In this document: one piece after another, positions 44,413 to 52,493 of the stretch | Position numbering within the stretch: the first letter of the stretch is position 1 | Layout: every line of letters starts with the position of its first letter | NCBI GenBank assembly: GCA_022843625.1 | Contig: JALHNH010000015.1 | Span: forward strand, 62,001-126,000 | DNA from: Bryobacter sp. | GTDB lineage: Bacteria; Acidobacteriota; Terriglobia; Bryobacterales; Bryobacteraceae | Reading direction: 5' to 3' | Length of the DNA stretch: 64,000 nucleotides | The notes under the pieces: model-generated | Databases searched by the model: none | The model's input: only the letters and a program-made list of their open reading frames with translations | What the model was told of the DNA's origin: nothing | Position numbers and translations under genes: made by a program

Positions 44413-45788
44413 AGTCGGCCATCAAGCCGCGCATCCTTATTGCCGACGATCAGATCGACGTACGGGAAGCCCTGCGCCTCTTGCTCAAGCCCGAAGGCTA
44501 CGAAATTGAAACCTTCCCCAGTCCAGACGACGTCATCCGCGCTCTTGAGAAGCGCGAATATGACGCTCTCATCATGGACCTCAACTACACCCGCGACACC
44601 ACCTCCGGCCAGGAAGGCCTTGATCTCCTAAGCAAAGTTCAGGAGATCGACCCCATGCTTCCCGTAGTAGTTATGACTGCCTGGGGCACTGTCAGTCTCG
44701 CCGTAGAAGCCATGCGGCGCGGTGCCCGCGACTTCCTCACCAAACCATGGGAGAACGAACGCCTCGTCTCAATCGTAAGAACCCAGCTCAACCTCAGCAA
44801 CGCTCTCAAGCGCCAGCAGCGCCTCGAAGCCGAGAACCTGCTCCTCCGCGATGCATCCGGCCCCACCATGATCGCCAGGTCCGAGGCCATGCAGCCGGTC
44901 ATTGAACTCATCGCTCGCGTAGGGCCTAGTGACGCCAACGTTCTCGTAACCGGCGAACCCGGTGTCGGCAAAGAAGTTGTCGCAAACAAGCTCCACGCCA
45001 TCTCAACTCGCTGCTCAAAGCCCATGGTCAGCGTCAACGCCGGTGGCCTCGCTGAAGGCGTCTTCGAGAGCGAACTCTTCGGCCACGTTAAAGGTGCCTT
45101 CACCGATGCCAAGACAGACCGCGTCGGCCGCTTTGAACTTGCCGACACCGGCACTCTGTTCCTCGACGAAATCGCCAACGTCTCGATGAGCCTCCAGTCC
45201 AAACTCCTCCGTGTTCTCGAAACCGGGGAAATGGAGCGCGTTGGCTCATCCCGCACCAAAAAGGTGGATGTTCGGGTAATCAGCGCCACCAACGCCGATC
45301 TCCACAAAGAAGTCGAAGAAGGCCGTTTTCGCCAGGATCTGCTCTTCCGTCTCAACACCATCGAGATCCACATTCCACCCTTGCGTGAGCGACGCGAAGA
45401 TACTCTCGCCCTCGCCAGTTTTTTCCTCGACAAACACGCCCAGCGCTACCGCAAAGCCCTCTCTGGCTTCGACCCAGGTGCTGTACAGGCGATGATGGAA
45501 CACCGCTGGCCCGGCAACGTGCGGGAGCTCAACCACGTCGTCGAGCGGGCCGTTCTGATGTCCGCAGGCACACAGATCCGCGCTCAGGATTTAGCCCTTC
45601 GCCCTAGCACCGGCACCGCCCAGAAGCTCGAAGACATGAGTCTCGAAGACGTCGAAGCCCATCTCATCAAGAAAGCCCTCGACCGTTTCGGCGGCAACGT
45701 CAGCACCGCCGCCGGTGCCCTCGGCCTCAGCCGCAGTGCCCTCTATCGCCGTCTGCAACGATACAATCTCCATCGATACACCACATGA
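44397..45788 (+). CDS. NtrC-family sigma-54-dependent response regulator
   Basis: Regulator of 463 residues: receiver domain (acidic pair Asp17-Asp18, phosphorylation site Asp61, FLTKPW switch), AAA+ domain with Walker A GEPGVGKE, Walker B LFLDEIANV, and a Fis-type helix-turn-helix at the end (NVSTAAGALGLSRSALYRRL). The loop that contacts sigma-54 reads GAFTDA (residues 233-238) in place of the classical GAFTGA. GTG 44409 is an alternative start that would give a four-base overlap with the ATPase stop. It shares the operon with its likely kinase and should control the export operon or envelope genes. Confidence 0.93.
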   Translation: MDREVKSAIKPRILIADDQIDVREALRLLLKPEGYEIETFPSPDDVIRALEKREYDALIMDLNYTRDTTSGQEGLDLLSKVQEIDPMLPVVVMTAWGTVSLAVEAMRRGARDFLTKPWENERLVSIVRTQLNLSNALKRQQRLEAENLLLRDASGPTMIARSEAMQPVIELIARVGPSDANVLVTGEPGVGKEVVANKLHAISTRCSKPMVSVNAGGLAEGVFESELFGHVKGAFTDAKTDRVGRFELADTGTLFLDEIANVSMSLQSKLLRVLETGEMERVGSSRTKKVDVRVISATNADLHKEVEEGRFRQDLLFRLNTIEIHIPPLRERREDTLALASFFLDKHAQRYRKALSGFDPGAVQAMMEHRWPGNVRELNHVVERAVLMSAGTQIRAQDLALRPSTGTAQKLEDMSLEDVEAHLIKKALDRFGGNVSTAAGALGLSRSALYRRLQRYNLHRYTT

Positions 45789-47134
45789 AGCTTGCTCACG
45801 AGAGGCGCATCCAGCTCACCGCGATGGCAGGTGGCCTTCCCGCTATCGTCACTGCGCTCGGCATCCTCTGGACAGGAGACTACACTTCCAAAGTTCAGTG
45901 GACCCTCTCGTCCATCATCCTCGTCGCCTGGTTCGCCTTTGCCAACTCAGTCCGCGAACTCGTCGCCTCACCTCTCCGCACTGTTGCCAATCTCCTCGAA
46001 GCCATTCGTGAAGGCGATTATTCGATCCGTGGCCGTACCACCTCCCTCGACGATTCTCTCGGCGAGGTTCTCGAACAGGTAAACGCTATGGGCACCACCC
46101 TCCAGCAGCAACGCCTCGGTGCACTCGAAGCCACAGCGCTGCTGCGCAAGGTGATGGAAGAAATCAACGTTGCCATCTTCGCCTTCGATGGCGAAAACAA
46201 ACTACGCCTCGTAAACAAAGGTGCAGAAGCTCTCCTTGGCCGCCCCGTGGAGCGACTTCTCGGCGAAACCGCTGACAGCCTTGGCCTCGAGGATTGCCTC
46301 AAAGGTGAAATGCGCACGATGACTCGCAGCTTCCCGGGTGGCACCGGCCGTTGGGGTGTCAGCTGCAGCACCTTCCGTGAAGGTGGCATTCCCCACCAAC
46401 TTCTCGTCCTGACTGACCTCACTCGCCCCCTGCGCGAAGAAGAACTCCAGGCCTGGCAGCGCATCGTCAGAGTGCTCGGCCACGAACTCAATAACTCTCT
46501 CGCCCCCATCAAATCGATAGCTGGCAGCCTCGGCAATATAGTTGAGCGCGATCCTCTCCCAGACGATTGGAAAGAAGACATGCGCCACGGCCTCAACATC
46601 ATCGGCTCGCGCGCAGAAAGCCTCCAGCGTTTCCTCAGTGCCTATACTCGTCTTGCCAAGTTGCCAAGCCCCACTCTTGCAGCCACTTCCATAGAACCTC
46701 TCGTTCGAAGAGCCACGGCCATGGAGCTTCGCAAAAAAGTCGAGATTGTCTCTGGACCTGAATTCACCATTGAAGCTGATGCCGATCAGATCGAACAGGT
46801 GCTGATCAACCTAACCAAAAACGCCGTAGAGGCGGGTGGGGACGTACGCATCGGTTGGGGCCGCACCTCCGTGCTGGCTGGTCCAAGACTTGAGATCTGG
46901 ATCGAAGACGGTGGCCCGGGCTTATCCAACACAGCCAACCTCTTTGTACCTTTCTTCACCACCAAACCGGGCGGCAGCGGCATCGGCCTGGTGCTCTGCC
47001 GTCAAATTGCTGAAGCCCATGGCGGTACATTGGAGTTGAAGAACAATACAGGCAAACCGGGTTGCACGGCCCGCTTGTTACTTCCCTTGGCATCGCATGA
47101 TTCACCTGCTATTCCTATTGGCGTTACAGTATGA
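45785..47134 (+). CDS. Membrane histidine kinase with PAS domain, partner of the NtrC-type regulator
   Basis: Kinase of 449 residues: two N-terminal transmembrane helices with a very short loop (about 12-30 and 38-56), a HAMP-like and PAS region (about 60-210), the H-box VLGHELNNSLAPIKS with His233, and an ATPase domain with N box (LINLTKNAVEAG), G1 (DGGPGL) and G2 (GGSGIGLVLC). Kinases of this NtrY-like type sense an intramembrane or cytosolic signal. Its start overlaps the regulator stop by four bases (ATGA), so it is the cognate sensor by position. Confidence 0.93.
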   Translation: MKLAHERRIQLTAMAGGLPAIVTALGILWTGDYTSKVQWTLSSIILVAWFAFANSVRELVASPLRTVANLLEAIREGDYSIRGRTTSLDDSLGEVLEQVNAMGTTLQQQRLGALEATALLRKVMEEINVAIFAFDGENKLRLVNKGAEALLGRPVERLLGETADSLGLEDCLKGEMRTMTRSFPGGTGRWGVSCSTFREGGIPHQLLVLTDLTRPLREEELQAWQRIVRVLGHELNNSLAPIKSIAGSLGNIVERDPLPDDWKEDMRHGLNIIGSRAESLQRFLSAYTRLAKLPSPTLAATSIEPLVRRATAMELRKKVEIVSGPEFTIEADADQIEQVLINLTKNAVEAGGDVRIGWGRTSVLAGPRLEIWIEDGGPGLSNTANLFVPFFTTKPGGSGIGLVLCRQIAEAHGGTLELKNNTGKPGCTARLLLPLASHDSPAIPIGVTV

Positions 47135-47852
47135 CCCGAATCTCTCACCGAAGTTCACCGAGGCTTCGCGTCTGCTCCAGCAGCAGCGCTTTCCAGAAGC
47201 AATCACAATCCTCGATACGCTGACTAAAGAAAAACCTGCGGTGGGCGAGTATTGGTATGCCCTTGGAATCGCCCAGGCTGCCAGCGGAAATTCCGCCGCC
47301 TCCCTGGCACCCCTCGAAAAGGCCTGCACCATCCCCGATCGCGTTGCCAGAGCCTGCTATCACTGGGGCCGCCAGTTCCAATCCATGCGTCGCCACTCCG
47401 ACGCAATCGCAGCTTTCGATAAGGCAGGCAAAAACGCCGAAGACTCCCTCCTGCTCACAGCAAAAGCCCAAAGCTACGAAGCTCTGGATCAACCCGGTGC
47501 CGCCGACCAGGCTTACCGTGGCGCACTTGCAGAAAGCGCCCTCCGCCCCAAGAATTCTGCCGAGATCCAGCTTCGCTACAGCGCCTTTCTCATCCGCCAG
47601 GGCAATATTGAAGCCTCTCTCTGGCAACTGGATCAGGTCATTCGGAAACAACCGTTTATGGGAATTGCCTGGCGCGAGAAGGCCGGTCTGCTCATGGCGG
47701 TAGGCCGAAAGGAGGCCGCCGTCGACGCACTCGAACAAGCCATCGCCCACGGGGAACGCAATCGCGACAATTTGCTTTTGCTCAGCCGTATTTACGCAGA
47801 GTTGGGAAACAAAGAAAAGGCCCAATCCTACAAAGAAGAAGCCCAACAATAG
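47097..47852 (+). CDS. TPR-repeat protein, exported
   Basis: Protein of 251 residues with a short hydrophobic leader (MIHLLFLLALQY) followed by about six tetratricopeptide repeats from residue 15 to 245, marked by repeated W/L-x2-L/G-x3-Y and A-x3-A-x3-P patterns (PAVGEYWYALGIAQAASGN, ACYHWGRQFQSMRRHSDAI, LLSRIYAELGNKEKA). Such repeats mediate protein contacts. It overlaps the kinase gene by 38 bases and ends the nine-gene operon. A periplasmic scaffold for the pump or for surface protein assembly is possible; no direct evidence shows this. Confidence 0.8.
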   Translation: MIHLLFLLALQYDPNLSPKFTEASRLLQQQRFPEAITILDTLTKEKPAVGEYWYALGIAQAASGNSAASLAPLEKACTIPDRVARACYHWGRQFQSMRRHSDAIAAFDKAGKNAEDSLLLTAKAQSYEALDQPGAADQAYRGALAESALRPKNSAEIQLRYSAFLIRQGNIEASLWQLDQVIRKQPFMGIAWREKAGLLMAVGRKEAAVDALEQAIAHGERNRDNLLLLSRIYAELGNKEKAQSYKEEAQQ

Positions 47853-47856
47853 GAGG

Positions 47857-48741
47857 TTAGTCGCCTTGAGGGTAAGTGCTCGGCTCGAATTCGCTCTGGC
47901 CACGCACACGGTTCAACCGGCGGCCGGGCCATTCAAGGCGCATATCCTTGCTTACTTCATCGAGCATTTCAGTGGTGCAGACCTTCGTCTCTTGAGCGAA
48001 GGCGCCAAGCAGCATATTGTCACATACTGCATTAATCAGGCGCGGAATCCCCTGCGTGCGAAGATGAATCTCCGCCAACAGCGCTTCTGGGAAAATCGTC
48101 TGTCCTTCAACGCCACAATGCGACAGCCGGGATTCGATGTATTCTGTACTCTCTTTGAGCGTTAATGGTTGCAGGTTGCAACGCAGTACAATCCGCTGCT
48201 TTAACTGGCGCAAATTCGGGGCGTCCAACTTGCGGTCCAGCTCCGGTTGACCACTCAGAATAATCTGCAGCAGCTTTCCAATGCGAGGGTTCTCAAGGTT
48301 CCCAAGCAAACGGATTTCCTCAAGCACATCCCATTCGAGGTTATGCGCTTCGTCGACAATCAGAACACTCGTGCGACCCTCATTTGCCTGTTGAATCAGC
48401 AGATGGTTCAAGGCAAAAAGCACTTCCGTCTTTGAGGTGCGGTCGCAGCGCAAATCCAGATCATAGGCGATCATTTCAAAAAACTGATCCGCCGTAATTC
48501 GCGAATTGAATACAAAGGCGAACTCGACACCGGCCTGCTCCAGGTAATCCCGAAGGCACTCCAACATGGTCGTCTTGCCCGTACCTACTTCGCCGGTCAA
48601 GACTATAAAGCCTTTACGCGACTGCACTCCGTAGATGAGATTGGCCAGTGCCTCCTCATGCATGGGGCTCCTGTAAAGGAACGCCGGGTCGGGACTCAGA
48701 TTAAAGGGGTCTTCTTTGAGACCAAAAAAACCGTTATACAT
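47857..48741 (-). CDS. ExeA/GspA-like AAA ATPase, downstream of csm5
   Basis: AAA ATPase of 294 residues: Walker A GEVGTGKTT (residues 50-58), Walker B LIVDEAHNL, sensor region ILSGQPELDRKL and an Arg-rich LKQRIVLRCNLQPLTLKE segment followed by GIPRLINAVCDNMLL. The opening YNGFFGLKEDPFNLSPDP is shared by type II secretion ExeA/GspA, exosortase-locus ATPases and TniB-like proteins. No transmembrane helix or peptidoglycan-binding domain is seen, so it is the soluble form. It lies 43 bases after csm5 on the same strand and may be transcribed with the csm genes. A functional link to CRISPR is unproven; many Acidobacteria carry stand-alone copies. Confidence 0.85.
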   Translation of the reverse strand: MYNGFFGLKEDPFNLSPDPAFLYRSPMHEEALANLIYGVQSRKGFIVLTGEVGTGKTTMLECLRDYLEQAGVEFAFVFNSRITADQFFEMIAYDLDLRCDRTSKTEVLFALNHLLIQQANEGRTSVLIVDEAHNLEWDVLEEIRLLGNLENPRIGKLLQIILSGQPELDRKLDAPNLRQLKQRIVLRCNLQPLTLKESTEYIESRLSHCGVEGQTIFPEALLAEIHLRTQGIPRLINAVCDNMLLGAFAQETKVCTTEMLDEVSKDMRLEWPGRRLNRVRGQSEFEPSTYPQGD

Positions 48742-48784
48742 TCAAAAGCCTGTCGAGACTACTTATCGTAACATGCAGCACAAT

Positions 48785-49855
48785 TTATATACCCATCCAT
48801 TCCAGATGGATCCAACCGGGAAGCGCAGCCGGTGTATTTTCGAGATACACCACTCGGCGCGTCTTAGGGAAGGGAAGGCCCGTCGCCAGCGCTGACGCAT
48901 AGAACGGCATCCTCTTTAGGATCTCGCGATACGCAGGAGAACTCGTATCTCCAATCGCCGCCTTCGCGGAAAAGCCGCCGCCCCACCCGATTTGCAGCAG
49001 GCAACCCCGGTTGCCGCCGCGAATCATATCCAGTCTCTTTTCCAATTCGCCCAGTATCTGCTTCAAAATAGGCAGACCACTGCGATCGGCATACTGTTTC
49101 TGAATTTGCAGTTGATTTGACGCCCAAAGATTGGCCGCATCCGCCATCGGCTGATGACTGGTCTTCTCTTTCCAGGCACCCTCGAAGAGAGTCCCAGGCA
49201 AAGCCATCTCGGCAAAGGTCGGCGCAGGCTTCCAGTCCACACTAAACTTCTCGCCCTGCTTTACCAGCTTCGCCGTCCGGGTCAGATACACCCGAAAACT
49301 CTCAGCCCCTACCGGCTTTGAATCTCCAATGCTTACCGCACGCATGCGGTCCTTGCCTCGGGAACCCATCGCCGCGCTCTCCTCAGCCTGTGCCGCATAG
49401 CGGAAGCCACGCTCATTCTGAAACTGCTGCTCAAGCGCACTAAACAACTTCTCGCCACGCTCAGTCCACGACTTATGCACGATCGCGGTTCTCAAGGCTC
49501 CACGCAACGCACTTGCTGGCAGGTAATGCCCATGCGCGCCCTTCATGAAAGTCGGAATAAACAGATCGTCCGCCCGCGCCCTGTCCCAGATCGGCGAATA
49601 GGCCGGGCTCTCAAATGGAATCCTGCGCAGCGCAGCACTCTGTGCCAGGCCACCCCAGTTTTGGAAGTCAAACTTCTCAGCCTTGCGCAACTGCGTCAGA
49701 TAACCTTCAAACACAGGCCGCTTGGCCATCAGAGCAAAAATCTTGCTTTGATCGAGCACATTGACGTGGTCTTTCCACACCATGTAATCGATCGGTGATA
49801 ACGCCTGCCCGTCACCTACCAACGTAGGCGTGAGGATGGTGGCACGATACTTCAT
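48785..49855 (-). CDS. csm5: Csm5-like RAMP protein (type III-A)
   Basis: Protein of 356 residues. The start KYRATILTPTLVGDGQAL followed by LSPIDYMVW matches the first beta-strand and loop of Csm5, HYLPASALRGALRTAI is the RAMP helix that follows, and the late IGWGGGFSAKA is the glycine-rich loop of Csm5. In known complexes Csm5 caps the 3' end of the crRNA-bound filament and helps its maturation. Its ATG overlaps the csm4 stop by one base (TAATG). It has no recognisable nuclease motif. Gene order and these motifs together make the call secure as a RAMP, fairly secure as Csm5. Confidence 0.82.
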   Translation of the reverse strand: MKYRATILTPTLVGDGQALSPIDYMVWKDHVNVLDQSKIFALMAKRPVFEGYLTQLRKAEKFDFQNWGGLAQSAALRRIPFESPAYSPIWDRARADDLFIPTFMKGAHGHYLPASALRGALRTAIVHKSWTERGEKLFSALEQQFQNERGFRYAAQAEESAAMGSRGKDRMRAVSIGDSKPVGAESFRVYLTRTAKLVKQGEKFSVDWKPAPTFAEMALPGTLFEGAWKEKTSHQPMADAANLWASNQLQIQKQYADRSGLPILKQILGELEKRLDMIRGGNRGCLLQIGWGGGFSAKAAIGDTSSPAYREILKRMPFYASALATGLPFPKTRRVVYLENTPAALPGWIHLEWMGI

Positions 49856-51051
49856 TAGTTGTCCTCCTCGACGTAGCGCGGTTCTTCGACGATGTTGGCT
49901 TCTTCAACCACATTGGCCTCTTCCACCACGATCGCATCGGTCAGGTAAATGTCGGCCAGCACAGCCTCCGGCTCAACCTCACGACGCTTTACGGGCTCTG
50001 CCTTAGCGGGCGGCAGCGGCAGTTGGAAGCTCGGTGCCTTCCACGGTACTGCAACGGCAGCGGCAAAACCGGCACGCCACACAGGGTGAGCAAACCCTTC
50101 CGGCGCCACATCGATAGCTGTACCAGTGGGCTCGGCTGCAGCCACAACTACACTACCTTCGCTCACCATGTTCAAACTCTTCTTGTCGCTGCCCCAACCG
50201 GCAAGAGACTCCACCTTGCCATTGCGGCGCTTCAATTCGTAATAGCCGCTCTTCCAGTCCACGCTGTCGCTGGCCGCAGGCACATAAGATCCAAGCAACC
50301 AGTAGGCAGCGCTGCCTTCAGACTCCACTGCTTTGTGGTCGAGAATGATCCCCGGCCAGTTCCCCAGTTGAAACTCGGGAGACTCGGCCCTGCCCCATCC
50401 GCGAGACCGCTCACCACCAAATCCGGAATCCGCCAGCAACCGGAAAGCCGCACGCACCGGCCCATCCCAGCGCTCGCGCGCGGCCTGGTCGGCAAACAAA
50501 ATCCCAAGCCACAAACCAACACCCTGATTGAACTCAAGACATCCGCTCGTGTAAGCTTCGCCGCTGACTTCCGTAATCCGGTCCACCGGCGCAGTTGCCC
50601 GCACCCTCTCCCGGAAAGGCGTCTGCGATCCAGCCGGCAACAGACAGCCGCTCAGGCCATCCACTTCCCAGCGATCCTCGCGAAACGGCTCACCAGCCAG
50701 CAATTCATCGATCACGCTCAGCGGAATCAGCTTCGCCGCATGCCAGTTCATCTTGGCCGTCGCCTGCGCAGGCGGCCACAACGTCACAGGGGCCGGAGCA
50801 AAAAGCTGCCGTCCAAAATACGGATACATCGATGTAAAGCGCACCGCTGGCTTGCCACCGGCAACCGTCGCCGCCAGCCACGCATCGAGCTCACCCAATT
50901 GGGCCAGCGCCTGCGTTACCGCACTAAACACACGGTCTGAAGGGAAGGTCGAATTCAGTTCATCTTGACGGCCACTATCGCCTCCAATGCGCCACGGCCC
51001 TGTCGGGCGTAGGCGTACCAGCAGCGCGGGCTCGCGTGGTGTGGACGGCAT
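49855..51051 (-). CDS. csm4: Csm4-like RAMP protein with acidic repeat tail (type III-A)
   Basis: Protein of 398 residues. The opening VRLRPTGPWRIG, then FPSDRVFSAVTQALAQLG, is the Csm4 start that binds the crRNA 5' tag, and GFGGERSRGWGRAE is the RAMP glycine-rich loop. Csm4 bridges Cas10 to the Csm3 backbone. It is longer than usual because of a C-terminal tail from about residue 350: Pro/Ala linker, then VVEEANVVEEANIVEEP followed by RYVEEDN, strongly acidic with three near-identical units. Five bases separate it from csm3. The tail is not part of the RAMP fold; its role is unknown. Confidence 0.82.
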   Translation of the reverse strand: MPSTPREPALLVRLRPTGPWRIGGDSGRQDELNSTFPSDRVFSAVTQALAQLGELDAWLAATVAGGKPAVRFTSMYPYFGRQLFAPAPVTLWPPAQATAKMNWHAAKLIPLSVIDELLAGEPFREDRWEVDGLSGCLLPAGSQTPFRERVRATAPVDRITEVSGEAYTSGCLEFNQGVGLWLGILFADQAARERWDGPVRAAFRLLADSGFGGERSRGWGRAESPEFQLGNWPGIILDHKAVESEGSAAYWLLGSYVPAASDSVDWKSGYYELKRRNGKVESLAGWGSDKKSLNMVSEGSVVVAAAEPTGTAIDVAPEGFAHPVWRAGFAAAVAVPWKAPSFQLPLPPAKAEPVKRREVEPEAVLADIYLTDAIVVEEANVVEEANIVEEPRYVEEDN

Positions 51052-51056
51052 GGCTC

Positions 51057-51884
51057 TTAGGCCTCGAGCTTCTGAGCGAGCTCAGCGGATACAGCGCGCA
51101 ACCCGGCCACATCAGCAGCCGTAGCAACTTCCGTTTCCGCTCCGCCCTTGTAATAACCCGCATTGCGCCAGGTCAGCTTCAGGCCAGAGAAACTCACCCG
51201 CCCGCTGCCACGGCTTCCGCCGCCACCAAGCGTATCGTCCTCAAGCAAGGCAAGCCCCTGGATGATCGTCGCAATCAATTCCTTATCGGCTTCGCAAAGC
51301 ACGTCCAGCACCAGACGCAACCTGAAGCTCGCACCAGCAGGCACTCGCTCCAGCGTCCGTGCCTGGCTCTGGCTCGTGATACGGTCAATCGCCGACTCAC
51401 TCTTTACCTCGGTCAGCTCATCGTCAAGGCTCTCGCGCATCGGCGCCGTAATGCTGTCCAGATTGAGCGCCGCATCATAAACGGTAAGCCGAGCTGGAGT
51501 AATCGTGTTCTGGCTCAGCGCTTCGCCCTCGACGCGTTCTACACGTCCAGGCGCACGCCCAAAGAGCAGGCAGATCTCGTCGCTCGGCGAATCAGAGGCG
51601 TGAATGCGCACTTCCTGACCCTTCCGCTTCGATACATATACAAGCTGTTTCGGCGTAGCCAGACCCATCGCCTGTTCGAGCAACGAACGCAAGCGTCCAC
51701 GCAGGCTCGAACCCGGTACATACGGGCGGCCAAAAGCATCTTTTACTACTGGATTATCGGCCCCGCCGATTTCGAGTGTCCCTTTGCCGGCACCAATGTG
51801 CAGGCCGGTCTCGCAAACCAGTTCGCCTTCAATCAGGAGCTTGCCGAGGAAGCTCAGTTCGGTTTGTGCAGTATGTGAACTCAT
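51057..51884 (-). CDS. csm3: Csm3-like RAMP backbone protein with intact cleavage Asp
   Basis: Protein of 275 residues. LHIGAGKG and IGGADNPVVKD (Asp43) match the N-terminal Csm3 motif; the equivalent Asp in Streptococcus Csm3 (Asp33) cleaves target RNA. RPYVPGSSLRGRLRSLLEQ is the next RAMP helix, IDRITSQSQARTLERVPAG the thumb/beta-hairpin, and GGGGSRGSGRVSF the glycine-rich loop. Several Csm3 copies should line the crRNA and cut target RNA at 6-base spacing. The gene lies 11 bases after csm2. With Asp43 present the RNase activity is predicted to be retained. Confidence 0.9.
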   Translation of the reverse strand: MSSHTAQTELSFLGKLLIEGELVCETGLHIGAGKGTLEIGGADNPVVKDAFGRPYVPGSSLRGRLRSLLEQAMGLATPKQLVYVSKRKGQEVRIHASDSPSDEICLLFGRAPGRVERVEGEALSQNTITPARLTVYDAALNLDSITAPMRESLDDELTEVKSESAIDRITSQSQARTLERVPAGASFRLRLVLDVLCEADKELIATIIQGLALLEDDTLGGGGSRGSGRVSFSGLKLTWRNAGYYKGGAETEVATAADVAGLRAVSAELAQKLEA

Positions 51885-51895
51885 GGAGGTTCCCC

Positions 51896-52477
51896 TTATT
51901 CGTTGTAGGCCACAATGGCCTCGAAGAGATCGCGAAAGCGTTCGTAGCCGCGCTGGTCATTCTTGCGGGTCACCTGCAACAGCAGGCGCTCCAGCACGTC
52001 CAGGCTGCGCAGCCCGTGGCGGGCAATCGTATAGGCAAGACGCGCACGCAGCATGACAAACTCGTGCTGGCGTTCGCTCTCTACCGTACGGCAGGCCCGG
52101 CGAACGGCGTTATAAAACCGGCGCAACTGGCTCTTCGTACCAGAATCCATATCGCGCAAACGGGCTACAACCGCGTGTGCCTGGTTATCCAGATACAGTG
52201 CGTCTGCGATCAGTTTTTCGAGGTCGATATCGGGCGCAAAGTCACCGAATCGCTGCGGTCGTGGTCCACCACGGTCTCCACCGCGATCACCGCCACGCTC
52301 TCCACCACCCTGCGGTGGTCTCCCGCCCTGCGGCCGGTTTCCTTGTTGTGGAGGCCGTCCACCCTGCGCTTGCTGCGGCGGGCGTCCTGTTCTCTGGGGT
52401 CTGTTATCCGCCTTCGGTGCTTCCGAGGCCAGAGATTCCAGCTTGACTGCTTCTTGCTTGACTGCTTCTTCCGACAT
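51896..52477 (-). CDS. csm2: Csm2-like small subunit with RGG/Pro-Gln-rich disordered N-terminus
   Basis: Protein of 193 residues. The C-terminal half (about 84-193) is helical with KSQLRRFYNAVRRACRTVE, which matches the conserved Csm2 SQLRKFY-type helix, and REHEFVMLRARLAY-like helices following. Csm2 units form the inner filament beside Csm3. The first 77 residues are low-complexity: Pro-Gln runs, RPPQQ and RPPQGG repeats, then RGGDRGGDRGGPRPQR. No such extension is known to me in ordinary Csm2 (about 120-150 residues). It is predicted disordered and, with its arginines, able to bind RNA. Eleven bases precede csm3 and sixteen follow cas10. Confidence 0.8.
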   Translation of the reverse strand: MSEEAVKQEAVKLESLASEAPKADNRPQRTGRPPQQAQGGRPPQQGNRPQGGRPPQGGGERGGDRGGDRGGPRPQRFGDFAPDIDLEKLIADALYLDNQAHAVVARLRDMDSGTKSQLRRFYNAVRRACRTVESERQHEFVMLRARLAYTIARHGLRSLDVLERLLLQVTRKNDQRGYERFRDLFEAIVAYNE

Positions 52478-52493
52478 AGGTGTGTCCTCGCGT

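Noticed and set aside
47857..48741. Transposition gene (TniB) with flanking element ends
   Set aside because: No transposase, TniA/TniQ or terminal inverted repeats were found nearby; the ATPase fits the wider ExeA group.
52438..52468. Repeated TTGACTGCTTCT units at the start of csm2 as a promoter or CRISPR-like repeat
   Set aside because: They code for the repeated EAVKQEAVK at the Csm2 N-terminus and occur only twice; simple coding duplication.
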